From assembly GCA_016210825.1 (NCBI GenBank), contig JACQTM010000220.1, positions 1-6,728 on the forward strand: DNA of 6,728 nt, given 5' to 3'. Below the pieces are notes generated by a model that worked only from the letters and a program-made list of their open reading frames with translations, did no database searches and had not been told where the DNA came from. A program made the position numbers and the translations under genes. Source of the stretch: Hyphomicrobiales bacterium. Lineage in GTDB: Bacteria > Pseudomonadota > Alphaproteobacteria > Rhizobiales > Xanthobacteraceae. Of this stretch, positions 1 to 6,182 are shown piece by piece (the first letter of the stretch is position 1; every line of letters starts with the position of its first letter).

Positions 1-238
1 CTGGAAGAAGATCGACGACATTATCGATGTCTGGTTCGATTCCGGCTCGACCCACGCCTTCGTGCTTGAGGACCCGAAAAACTTTCCGACGCTCGCCGGG
101 ATCAAACGCAAGAAAGACGGCGGCCCTGACAGCGTGATGTATCTCGAGGGCTCCGACCAGCATCGCGGCTGGTTCCATTCCTCGCTCCTGGAAAGCTGTG
201 GCACGCGCGGCGTCGCACCCTATGACGTGGTGCTGACC
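1..238 (+). repeat. Left copy of a diverged direct repeat within ileS (partner 6491-6728)
   Basis: Aligned without gaps to 6491-6728 at an offset of 6490 bp, with 229 of 238 bases identical. Differences fall at 46, 58, 67, 70, 106, 124, 127, 148 and 217 in this copy. Both copies reach the window edges, so the true repeat length is not visible. Confidence 0.95.
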
Positions 239-1270
239 CACGGCTTCGTGCTCGACGAAGCGGGGCGCAAGATGTCGAAGTCGCTCGGCAACGTGGTAGC
301 GCCGCAGGACGTGATCAAGCAATCGGGCGCCGACATCCTGCGCATGTGGGTGTGCGCGACCGATTATGCCGACGACTTGCGCATCGGTCCGGAGATTTTG
401 AAAACCACGGTCGACACCTACCGCAAGCTGCGCAATACGGTTCGTTGGATGCTCGGCAACCTCGCGCATTTTCACGAGGAGGATCGCGTCAAGGTCGAGC
501 GCATGCCGGAGCTTGAGCGCCTCATGCTGCACCGGCTGGTGGAGCTCGATGAGCTGATCAAGCAGTGCTACCGCGATTTCGATTACAAGCGCATCTTCGC
601 AAGCCTAAATGCCTTCATGACCGTCGATCTGTCGGCGTTCTATTTCGATATCCGCAAAGACGCGCTTTATTGCGAGCCGATTTCATCGGTCAAACGCAAG
701 GCCTGCCTCACCGTGCTCGATCATATTTTCCGCGCAACGGCAACATGGCTCGCGCCGATGCTCTGTTTCACCGCGGAAGAGGCATGGCTCGCGCGCTATG
801 GCGCCGACGCGCCGTCCGTGCATCTCCAATTATTTCCCGACATTCCCGCCGCGTGGCGGAACGCGGCGCTGGCGGAAAAATGGGAGCAGGTCCGCCGCGT
901 CCGCCGCGTCGTCACCGGGGCGCTCGAGATCGAACGCGCGAATAAAAAAATCGGCTCCTCGCTCGAAGCCGCGCCCATCGTTTACATCTCCGACACCGAT
1001 CTGTTCGCCGCACTGGTGGACGTCGATCTCGCCGAAATCTGCATCACTTCCCATGCAACGCTGGTCGAAGGCGAGGGGCCGGCCGGCGCGTTCCGTCTCG
1101 ACGACGTGTCAGGCGTTGCCGTCGAGCCCAGGCCCGCAACGGGGAAAAAATGCGCGCGTTCATGGAAAATTCTCGAAAGTGTCGGCGCCGATCCCGACTA
1201 CCCGGATGTCTCCCCGCGCGACGCCAAGGCGTTGCGGGAATGGGAAGCCGTGCGCAAGGCGGCGGAATAA
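2..1270 (+). CDS. ileS: Isoleucine--tRNA ligase, C-terminal 422 residues (5' end outside window)
   Basis: Class Ia synthetase that charges tRNA-Ile with isoleucine in the cytoplasm. The first full codon is at base 2, so the Rossmann N-half with HIGH and most of the editing domain lie upstream, outside the window. Numbering from that codon, DVWFDSGS is at about residues 9-16, followed by EGSDQHRGWF and then KMSKS at residues 90-94 (bases 269-283), the ATP-binding loop. WVCATDYADD follows, and then the helical anticodon-binding region with WLAPMLCFTAEEAW. At the C-terminus the zinc module known from E. coli IleRS is degenerate: GKKCARSWK keeps one cysteine (residue 384) and the later CxxC pair is missing. 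I believe this is usual in alphaproteobacteria. The TAA stop lies 5 bp before lspA, suggesting co-transcription. Bases 1-238 are repeated near the right end of the window. Family assignment is secure. Confidence 0.97.
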   Translation, partial: WKKIDDIIDVWFDSGSTHAFVLEDPKNFPTLAGIKRKKDGGPDSVMYLEGSDQHRGWFHSSLLESCGTRGVAPYDVVLTHGFVLDEAGRKMSKSLGNVVAPQDVIKQSGADILRMWVCATDYADDLRIGPEILKTTVDTYRKLRNTVRWMLGNLAHFHEEDRVKVERMPELERLMLHRLVELDELIKQCYRDFDYKRIFASLNAFMTVDLSAFYFDIRKDALYCEPISSVKRKACLTVLDHIFRATATWLAPMLCFTAEEAWLARYGADAPSVHLQLFPDIPAAWRNAALAEKWEQVRRVRRVVTGALEIERANKKIGSSLEAAPIVYISDTDLFAALVDVDLAEICITSHATLVEGEGPAGAFRLDDVSGVAVEPRPATGKKCARSWKILESVGADPDYPDVSPRDAKALREWEAVRKAAE

Positions 1271-1275
1271 TATCG

Positions 1276-1809
1276 ATGGCGTCCCCGCCAAGCGCGCGCC
1301 CTGCTTATCTCTGGGGCCCGCATACGCCCCTCGGGCTGATCGTGGTCGCGGTCACCAGCCTGCTCGATCAGGCAGTGAAGCTTTGGCTGCTTTTCGTCTT
1401 CGATCTTCCCGCCAGGGGGCAGGTGCATGTTCTTCCGTTCATGGACCTGGTGTTGGTCTGGAACACCGGCATCAGCTACGGGCTATTCCCGCAGCACGGC
1501 CCGCTTGGGCAGTGGCTCCTGCTGATCTTCAAGGCGATTGCCGTCGTCCTTCTTTGGATCTGGCTTGCGCGGTCGGGATCGCGGTTAATGGCGATGTCGC
1601 TAGGCCTTATCATCGGGGGGGCACTTGGAAATGCCGTCGACCGCCTCGCCCATGGGGCGGTGGCCGATTACGTGCTGCTGCATATCGAGGCCGGAACCTG
1701 GCGATTTAGCTGGTACGTCTTTAACCTCGCCGATGTCGGGATCGTTGCCGGAGTGGCCGGACTTTTGTATGAATCGCTGGTTAGGGACCGCGCCGTAAAA
1801 GCGCCCTGA
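1276..1809 (+). CDS. lspA: Lipoprotein signal peptidase (signal peptidase II)
   Basis: Inner-membrane aspartyl peptidase that removes the signal peptide of diacylglyceryl-modified prolipoproteins. The 177-residue product has the usual family length and four hydrophobic segments, roughly residues 19-42, 55-72, 79-97 and 106-121, with a further one near 152-166 before the tail. Family motifs are clear: NTGISYG (63-69), GNAVDR with catalytic Asp122, and FNLADVG with catalytic Asp153, corresponding to the two aspartates of the E. coli enzyme. An in-frame reading extends back to 1150 inside ileS, but ATG 1276 is chosen because it follows the ileS stop by 5 bp, sits just downstream of a purine-rich GGCGGA stretch, and gives a normal length. 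The ileS-lspA pairing is widely conserved. A perfect hairpin follows the stop codon. Confidence 0.96.
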   Translation: MASPPSARPAYLWGPHTPLGLIVVAVTSLLDQAVKLWLLFVFDLPARGQVHVLPFMDLVLVWNTGISYGLFPQHGPLGQWLLLIFKAIAVVLLWIWLARSGSRLMAMSLGLIIGGALGNAVDRLAHGAVADYVLLHIEAGTWRFSWYVFNLADVGIVAGVAGLLYESLVRDRAVKAP

Positions 1810-1827
1810 TCGCGGGTACAAGCTATC

Positions 1828-1849
1828 CGGACCGGGGGCGACCGGTCCG
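1828..1849 (+). terminator. Perfect 8-bp hairpin after lspA; possible weak terminator or processing site
   Basis: CGGACCGG (1828-1835) and CCGGTCCG (1842-1849) are perfect inverted repeats around a 6-nt loop, 19 bp after the lspA stop and 36 bp before the next start. There is no T-run after it, so it does not fit a canonical intrinsic terminator. It may be an attenuator or mRNA-stabilising stem between lspA and the following gene, or have no role. The structure is seen directly; the function is inferred. Confidence 0.4.
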
Positions 1850-1884
1850 CGGATGTATTTGCTCCGCATAACCGGGCAATTGGT

Positions 1885-2577
1885 ATGCTGCGTCGCAGTT
1901 GGAACATGAAACGCGGGATGCGCGCCTTGCTGGCCGCCGCATTCGGCGCGGCGTTGATTTTCGCCTGCGGGATGCACAGCGCCACCGCCGCCGATGACGA
2001 CGAAACCGAGAAAGAAGAAACCTTCGAAGAGAAACTTCTCAAGAACATCATGCGCGGCTTGGGCGCCGATGTCGGCGATGCAAAAATTGACTATCACGAG
2101 CGCTCGCCGCTCGTCGTGCCGCCGAACCGCGATCTGCCGCTGCCGCAAAATGCCAAAGCCGTCGAGAACAATCCGGCTTGGCCGCGCGACCCCGATCGCA
2201 AGTCGCGCAAGAAAGAGGCCGCGGTCAATCCATGGGCCAATAACGATCCCGACCGGGCGCTGCGACCCGATGAGCTGGAGCGCGGCCGCAAGGCCGGCGC
2301 GGGTCGCGTGACGACGCCGAGTTCGACAGGCAACGACAGTGAGATCGGACGAACCTTGAAGCCATCGGAACTCGGTTATAGGGGCGGATTGTGGGACTCG
2401 CTGTTCAATCCGAAAAAGGAAGAGTCGGAGCCATTCCGCGGCGAACCGCCGCGCACGAGCTTGACCGCGCCTCCGAGCGGATATCAGACGCCGTCGCCGA
2501 GTTACCCTTATGGCATCTCGCCCGAAAAGAAAACGCCGCTGCCGTCGGTGACCGATCGCGCCGTAGGGGCTCAGTAA
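1885..2577 (+). CDS. Exported proline-rich protein, DUF3035/BamF-like (putative outer-membrane assembly accessory)
   Basis: A 230-residue protein with a basic N-terminus, a hydrophobic stretch (about 14-28) and an ATAA signal peptidase I-like site near residues 33-36. Cys28 (IFAC) could instead be a weak lipobox. The mature part is hydrophilic, low in complexity and rich in proline. Residues 72-87, ERSPLVVPPNRDLPLP, resemble the RxPLxxPPxxxLPxP signature I associate with DUF3035, the family of the alphaproteobacterial BAM lipoprotein BamF. A motif RxLxPxEL occurs twice, at 124-131 and 156-163, and the C-terminus has PPxGYQTPSPxxPYG. The DUF3035 assignment rests on motif memory and on its position between lspA and paired M16 genes, not on a search. 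ATG 1906 (residue 8, MKRGMR) is an alternative start giving a tidier signal peptide. The existence of the gene is secure; the BamF-like role is tentative. Confidence 0.75.
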   Translation: MLRRSWNMKRGMRALLAAAFGAALIFACGMHSATAADDDETEKEETFEEKLLKNIMRGLGADVGDAKIDYHERSPLVVPPNRDLPLPQNAKAVENNPAWPRDPDRKSRKKEAAVNPWANNDPDRALRPDELERGRKAGAGRVTTPSSTGNDSEIGRTLKPSELGYRGGLWDSLFNPKKEESEPFRGEPPRTSLTAPPSGYQTPSPSYPYGISPEKKTPLPSVTDRAVGAQ

Positions 2578-2663
2578 CGCGGCGTGCGCTGCTGCATGAT
2601 CTCAGCAACAGTCCTGGTGCGGCCGCCGCGAATCCCGTGGTTGCCGAAACAGGGCGTAGTACC

Positions 2664-2668
2664 GGAAA
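2664..2668 (+). promoter_or_regulatory. Shine-Dalgarno-like GGAAA deciding the GTG start of the first M16 gene
   Basis: GGAAA ends 7 nt before GTG 2676. No ATG in this frame lies near the start of the predicted signal peptide, and other in-frame candidates (TTG 2688, GTG 2697) would shorten the basic N-region. The spacing supports GTG 2676. Confidence 0.5.
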
Positions 2669-2675
2669 CATTGTC

Positions 2676-4046
2676 GTGACGAACCGATTGCATCGAGTGA
2701 TTGCGGCTTTCGCGCTTGGTTGTCTGCCGGCAATCGCCGCGATTGCGGTCGCGCAAGCTGTCGCTTCGCCGGTCTCCCAATTCACGCTCACTAATGGTCT
2801 CGAGGTGGTTGTGATCCCGGACCATCGCGCGCCGGTCGTCACCCATATGATGTGGTACAAGGTTGGTGCCGCCGATGAGCCGGCGGGTAAGTCGGGCATC
2901 GCCCATTTCCTCGAACACTTGATGTTCAAGGGGACGAAAAAAAATCCCGCCGGACGGTTCTCGAAATTCGTCGGAACCATCGGCGGCCACGAGAATGCAT
3001 TCACCTCCAGCGATTACACGGGCTATTTCCAGCGCGTCGCCAAGGAAAACCTGAAAGCCTTGATGGAGTTCGAAGCCGATCGCATGACCGGTCTCGTGCT
3101 CACCGATGACGTTGTGAAGCCCGAGCTCAACGTCATTCTCGAAGAGCATAACCAGCGCGTCGCCAACAACCCGGGCGCGCGCCTCGGTGAGCAGGTGCAG
3201 GCCGCGCTTTATCTGAACCACCCTTACGGCAAGCCGGTAATTGGCTGGCGGCACGAGATCGAACAGCTCACGCGCGACGATGCGCTCGCCTTCTACAAGC
3301 GCTTCTATTCGCCGAATAACGCCATCCTCGTGGTCGCGGGCGACGTGACGGCCGAGGAGGTAAAGAAGTTTGCCACCGATATCTACGGCAAGGTCGAGCG
3401 GCGCGCGGAAATCGGTCCCCGGCGCCGGCCGCAAGAGCCGCAACCGAACGCCATGCGCCAGGTCACGCTGGCCGATCCGCAGGTGCGGCAGCCGAGCTTG
3501 AATCGCAGTTATCTCGTGCCGTCCATCGCGACCGCAAAAAAAGACGAATCGGTAGCGCTCGACGTCCTCGCGCAGATTCTCGGCGCGGCCTCGACCGGGC
3601 GCATGTACCGGACGCTGGTCGCCGAAAAAAGCGTCGCGGTGAACGCGGGCGCCTGGTACCAGGGCTCGGCACTCGACATGACGCGTTTTGGCGTTTACGC
3701 GACGCCGCGCCCGGATGTCTCGCTCACGGCCCTCGATAGCGCCATCGACGGCGTCATCGACGATGTCGTGGCCAAGGGCGTGACCGCCGACGAGCTCGAA
3801 CGCGCCAAGACACGGCTGATTTCCGATTTTGTATTTGCCCAGGATAGTCAGACAACGCTGGCGCGCTGGTATGGCGTCGCCCTGACTACCGGCTCGAGCG
3901 TAGATCGCGTTCTCACTTGGTCCGATCGCATCCGTGCCGTGACCCTCGAAGAGGTGCACGCCGCGGCGCGTCAATGGCTCGACAAACGCCGCTCGGTGAC
4001 CGGTTACCTAGTCAAGGATTTGGTGCGCGAGGACAAACGCTCATGA
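2676..4046 (+). CDS. M16 family zinc metallopeptidase, catalytic subunit (secreted)
   Basis: A 456-residue insulinase/mitochondrial-processing-peptidase-type protease. Residues 1-30 form a signal peptide ending AQAVA, placing it in the periplasm. The inverted zinc motif HFLEH is at residues 77-81, with Glu80 as the catalytic base. The distal zinc ligand is the EE pair at 156-157 (VILEEHNQR), at the expected spacing. The N-terminal M16 domain spans about 36-180, and the C-terminal M16 domain, with LGAASTGRMYRTLV, about 200-430. The length fits the single-chain half of a bacterial M16B pair. The GTG start is supported by GGAAA at 2664. An open frame continues upstream to 2391, but that part overlaps the preceding gene and lacks a signal-like start. 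The TGA stop overlaps the ATG of the next gene (ATGA), implying translational coupling and an obligate partner. The physiological substrate is unknown. Confidence 0.93.
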   Translation: MTNRLHRVIAAFALGCLPAIAAIAVAQAVASPVSQFTLTNGLEVVVIPDHRAPVVTHMMWYKVGAADEPAGKSGIAHFLEHLMFKGTKKNPAGRFSKFVGTIGGHENAFTSSDYTGYFQRVAKENLKALMEFEADRMTGLVLTDDVVKPELNVILEEHNQRVANNPGARLGEQVQAALYLNHPYGKPVIGWRHEIEQLTRDDALAFYKRFYSPNNAILVVAGDVTAEEVKKFATDIYGKVERRAEIGPRRRPQEPQPNAMRQVTLADPQVRQPSLNRSYLVPSIATAKKDESVALDVLAQILGAASTGRMYRTLVAEKSVAVNAGAWYQGSALDMTRFGVYATPRPDVSLTALDSAIDGVIDDVVAKGVTADELERAKTRLISDFVFAQDSQTTLARWYGVALTTGSSVDRVLTWSDRIRAVTLEEVHAAARQWLDKRRSVTGYLVKDLVREDKRS

Positions 4047-5380
4047 TCGCGCTTCACGCCATGCGGCTTTGCATCGGTCTGCTCACCGCCGCAGCGTTAT
4101 TCGGCGCACCGGCGCAAGCGACGACGATCGAGCGGGTCGTCAGCCCGGGTGGAATCGAGGCTTGGCTCGTGCGTGAGCCGGCGGTGCCGCTGATTGCCAT
4201 GCAGTTCGCGTTTCGCGGCGGCGCCAATCAGGATCCGGAAAGCAAGCCCGGCGTCGCCCACCTGGTCGCGGCCATGCTCGACGAAGGCGCCGGCGATCTC
4301 GACGCCAAGGCATTCCAGGAACAGCTGGACAGGAACGCGGTGGAATTAGGCTTCCGCTCCCAGCGTGACGATTTCTACGGTTCGCTGCGCATGCTGCGCG
4401 AGCGCAAGAAGGAAGGTATCGGGCTTCTGCGTTTGGCGTTGACCGCGCCACGTTTCGATGCCGACGCCATCGAGCGCACTCGCGCCCAAGCCCTTTCGGG
4501 GTTACGCCGCGAAACCACCAACCCGAACGATATCGCCAGCAGGCTGTGGTGGAAGACGGCATTTCCCGCCCATCCCTATGGCCGGCCGCTCAATGGCACG
4601 CTCGAATCGGTGCCGCTGATCGGCGCCGACGATATGCGCGACTATGCCCGGCGCGTATTTACGCGCGAGCATCTCAAGGTTGCGGTGGTGGGCGACGTCG
4701 ACGCCGAAACGCTCAAATCTATGCTCGACCAGGCGTTCGGGGCGCTTCCGGCCAAGAGCGAGCTTGCGACGGTGCCAATCGTCAAACTCGAAGGTGTGGG
4801 ACAGCGTCTCTTCGTCGATCTCGATGTGCCCCAGGCGGTACTGAGTTTTGGCGGGGCCGGCATTGCGCGCAAGGACAAGGATTTCATCCCCGCCTTTATC
4901 GTCAATCACATCCTCGGCGGCGGCTCGTTTTCCTCCCGGCTTTATCGCGAAGTGCGCGAAAAGCGCGGGCTCGCCTATTCGGTCTATTCCTATTTGCTGC
5001 CGCTTGAGCGCGCGGCGTTGTTCATGGGCGGCACGGCGACGCGAGCCGATCGCGTCAAGGAGACGCTCGGCCTGATCGAAGCGGAAATTCGCAGGCTGGC
5101 CGCGGAAGGGCCGACCAAGGAAGAGTTGACCAAGGCCAAGTCCTACCTCAAGGGCTCCTACGCGCTGAACTTCGACACCTCGACCAAGATCGCCGGCTTG
5201 TTGCTGCAAATACAATTAGACGACCTCGGCATCGACTACATCAACAAGCGCAACGGTCTGATCGATGCGGTGACGCTCGACGACGTGCGGCGCGTTGCCA
5301 AGCGCCTGCTTGATGGCGGAATTTTCGCCACCATGGTTGGACGCAGCACCGATAGCGGGCCGAAGGGCCAGGGCGGTTGA
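4043..5380 (+). CDS. M16 family protein without the zinc site; R/Y-motif partner subunit (secreted)
   Basis: A 445-residue M16 homologue with an N-terminal signal peptide ending APAQA (about residue 26). Where HxxEH should be it reads HLVAA (73-77), so the catalytic Glu and second His are absent and it cannot hold the metal in the usual way. The C-terminal domain keeps FSSRLYREVREKRGLAYSVYS, with the Arg308/Tyr312 region expected of the R/Y substrate-binding subunit in heterodimeric M16 peptidases. ATG 4043 overlaps the upstream stop by 4 bp and has GAGGA at 4029-4033 with a 9-nt spacer; Met7 (4061) is an alternative start. From the family and the coupling I infer a heterodimer with the upstream gene product. 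The inactive site is a normal specialisation of this pair, not gene decay, because the frame is intact and other conserved blocks are present. Confidence 0.92.
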   Translation: MIALHAMRLCIGLLTAAALFGAPAQATTIERVVSPGGIEAWLVREPAVPLIAMQFAFRGGANQDPESKPGVAHLVAAMLDEGAGDLDAKAFQEQLDRNAVELGFRSQRDDFYGSLRMLRERKKEGIGLLRLALTAPRFDADAIERTRAQALSGLRRETTNPNDIASRLWWKTAFPAHPYGRPLNGTLESVPLIGADDMRDYARRVFTREHLKVAVVGDVDAETLKSMLDQAFGALPAKSELATVPIVKLEGVGQRLFVDLDVPQAVLSFGGAGIARKDKDFIPAFIVNHILGGGSFSSRLYREVREKRGLAYSVYSYLLPLERAALFMGGTATRADRVKETLGLIEAEIRRLAAEGPTKEELTKAKSYLKGSYALNFDTSTKIAGLLLQIQLDDLGIDYINKRNGLIDAVTLDDVRRVAKRLLDGGIFATMVGRSTDSGPKGQGG

Positions 5381-5500
5381 CCGGGATTGTCCCGCGGTAA
5401 CCTCGTTTCTCTTCGTTCATGATATCGCTAGAGTGATGACGTTGGCCGTTTGACCGCGGATTCGTTATTTTGCATGGCGACCGTGGGACTATGCATTGCA

Positions 5501-5506
5501 AGGGAG
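5501..5506 (+). promoter_or_regulatory. Strong Shine-Dalgarno AGGGAG for arfB
   Basis: AGGGAG is followed by a 6-nt spacer and ATG 5513. It selects this start over the in-frame upstream codons at about 5450, which would add residues before the conserved family N-terminus. The 132-bp gap before arfB has no convincing -35/-10 pair: TTGACC at 5450-5455 has no well-placed -10 partner. Confidence 0.6.
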
Positions 5507-5512
5507 CCAGGT

Positions 5513-5935
5513 ATGATCCGCGTTACTTCCAGCATCGCCATCGACGAACGCGAGATCGAGGAAAGCTTCATCCGTGCCTCGGGTCCCGGCGGACAGAATG
5601 TCAACAAGGTCGCATCCGCCGTTCAGCTTCGTTTTGACGTGCGCCATTCGCCGTCATTGGCCAAGGAAGTGAAGGTACGGTTGTTGCGTATTGCCGGGCG
5701 GCGAATCACGAAAGATGGTGTACTCATCATCAGCGCACAACGCCACCGCAGCCAGGACAATAATCGAAAGGATGCGCTGACGCGGCTGATCGACCTGATC
5801 CGCCGCGCATCAATTCGCCCCACCTTGCGCAAGCCGACGACGCCGACCCGTGCCGCGCGGCACAAGCGGATCGCGGTCAAGAAACATCGCGGCGGCATCA
5901 AGCGCCTGCGCAGCGAGAAGCCATCGGCGGATTAA
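5513..5935 (+). CDS. arfB: Alternative ribosome-rescue factor B (peptidyl-tRNA hydrolase, YaeJ-type)
   Basis: A 140-residue protein, the same length as E. coli ArfB. It hydrolyses peptidyl-tRNA on ribosomes stalled at the end of non-stop mRNA. The release-factor-like domain contains the catalytic GGQ at residues 26-28 in IRASGPGGQNVNKVAS. Later conserved blocks are LRFD (39-42), ISAQRHRSQDNNR, and a C-terminal basic tail with TPTRAARHKR and KKHRGG that in this family enters the empty mRNA channel. It lacks the codon-recognition domains of RF1/RF2, which separates it from true release factors. A 132-bp gap after the M16 genes suggests separate expression, although readthrough from upstream is possible. 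Downstream lies a palindromic element that could act as a transcript end. Confidence 0.95.
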   Translation: MIRVTSSIAIDEREIEESFIRASGPGGQNVNKVASAVQLRFDVRHSPSLAKEVKVRLLRIAGRRITKDGVLIISAQRHRSQDNNRKDALTRLIDLIRRASIRPTLRKPTTPTRAARHKRIAVKKHRGGIKRLRSEKPSAD

Positions 5936-6024
5936 GCGGACGCCGGCGATGCAACCTTGATCTCCCGAAACAACAGCGTGTTGCGTTGATGTTGAATCGA
6001 CGCCCGCGACAATCTCGACCTGTT
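5936..6024. other. Short intergenic spacer after arfB without recognised gene
   Basis: I see only a small stem, CAACA (5971-5975) with TGTTG (5979-5983), and no T-run, coding signal or promoter. It separates arfB from the palindromic element. Confidence 0.4.
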
Positions 6025-6034
6025 CCCTCCCCCC

Positions 6035-6058
6035 GGAACTCGGGCTTGCCCGAGTTCC
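6035..6058. repeat. Perfect inverted repeat, 11-bp arms
   Basis: GGAACTCGGGC (6035-6045) and GCCCGAGTTCC (6048-6058) are exact reverse complements around TT. In practice the loop would be four bases (CTTG) with a 10-bp stem. The inner TCGGGC/GCCCGA core is shared with the next hairpin. Confidence 0.85.
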
Positions 6059-6069
6059 GAATCATCGTG

Positions 6070-6095
6070 CGCAAGTCGGGCAGGCCCGACTTGCG
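6070..6095. repeat. Perfect inverted repeat, 12-bp arms
   Basis: CGCAAGTCGGGC (6070-6081) and GCCCGACTTGCG (6084-6095) are exact reverse complements around AG. It lies 11 bp from the previous hairpin and shares the TCGGGC/GCCCGA core with different outer arms, so each stem is conserved as a pairing although the sequences differ. Confidence 0.85.
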
Positions 6096-6097
6096 AT

Positions 6098-6119
6098 GGG
6101 GGAGGGTCAGGGAGGGGGG
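6098..6119 (+). other. Predicted G-quadruplex motif
   Basis: Four G-runs (5, 3, 3 and 6 bases) are separated by A, TCA and A, meeting the G3+N1-7 rule with very short loops. The first two runs are also the right arm of the outer stem, so the two folds would compete. Function is unknown. Confidence 0.5.
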
Positions 6120-6144
6120 TCGTCGCGAGCGCACGCGACCGAGG

Positions 6145-6169
6145 CCCCCCCCCCCCACCCCACCCCACC
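6145..6169 (-). other. C12 homopolymer with C4 repeats (quadruplex potential on the minus strand)
   Basis: Twelve consecutive C residues (6145-6156) are followed by A, CCCC, A, CCCC, A, CC. The minus strand therefore carries at least four G-runs. Long homopolymers are prone to slippage and to sequencing error, so the exact C count is uncertain. Confidence 0.5.
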
Positions 6170-6182
6170 ACGGGGAGGGGGG

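Larger units (their letters stand above)
6025..6182. repeat. Composite palindromic, G/C-run-rich intergenic element
   Basis: An outer arm CCCTCCCCC (6025-6033) pairs with GGGGGAGGG (6098-6106) and encloses two nearly perfect hairpins (6035-6058 and 6070-6095). A further stem, GGTCG (6118-6122) with CGACC (6136-6140), can be lengthened by GGGG (6114-6117) pairing with the start of the poly-C tract across a GAGG bulge. The element ends in C- and G-runs at 6145-6182. Its architecture resembles GC-rich palindromic intergenic repeats common in Rhizobiales. Only one copy is in this window, so repetitiveness is inferred. The truncated ileS copy begins immediately to its right. Confidence 0.7.

Noticed and set aside
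2391..2675. Upstream extension of the first M16 gene
   Set aside because: It overlaps the preceding gene in another frame, and the signal peptide begins only at GTG 2676, which has a ribosome-binding site.
2709..2725. FALGC as a lipobox in the first M16 protein
   Set aside because: Position -3 is Ala, not an aliphatic Leu/Val/Ile, and the hydrophobic core continues past the cysteine to an AQAVA site.
2571..3974. Long minus-strand open frame opposite the first M16 gene
   Set aside because: It mirrors the codon pattern of a high-GC gene, has no family resemblance, and lies wholly antisense to a clear M16 protease.
3917..4042. Upstream extension of the second M16 gene
   Set aside because: It lies inside the first M16 gene, while ATG 4043 has GAGGA upstream and directly precedes a signal peptide.
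5382..5394. CGGGA-TTG-TCCCG stem after the second M16 gene as terminator
   Set aside because: Only 5 bp with no following T-run; too weak to annotate.
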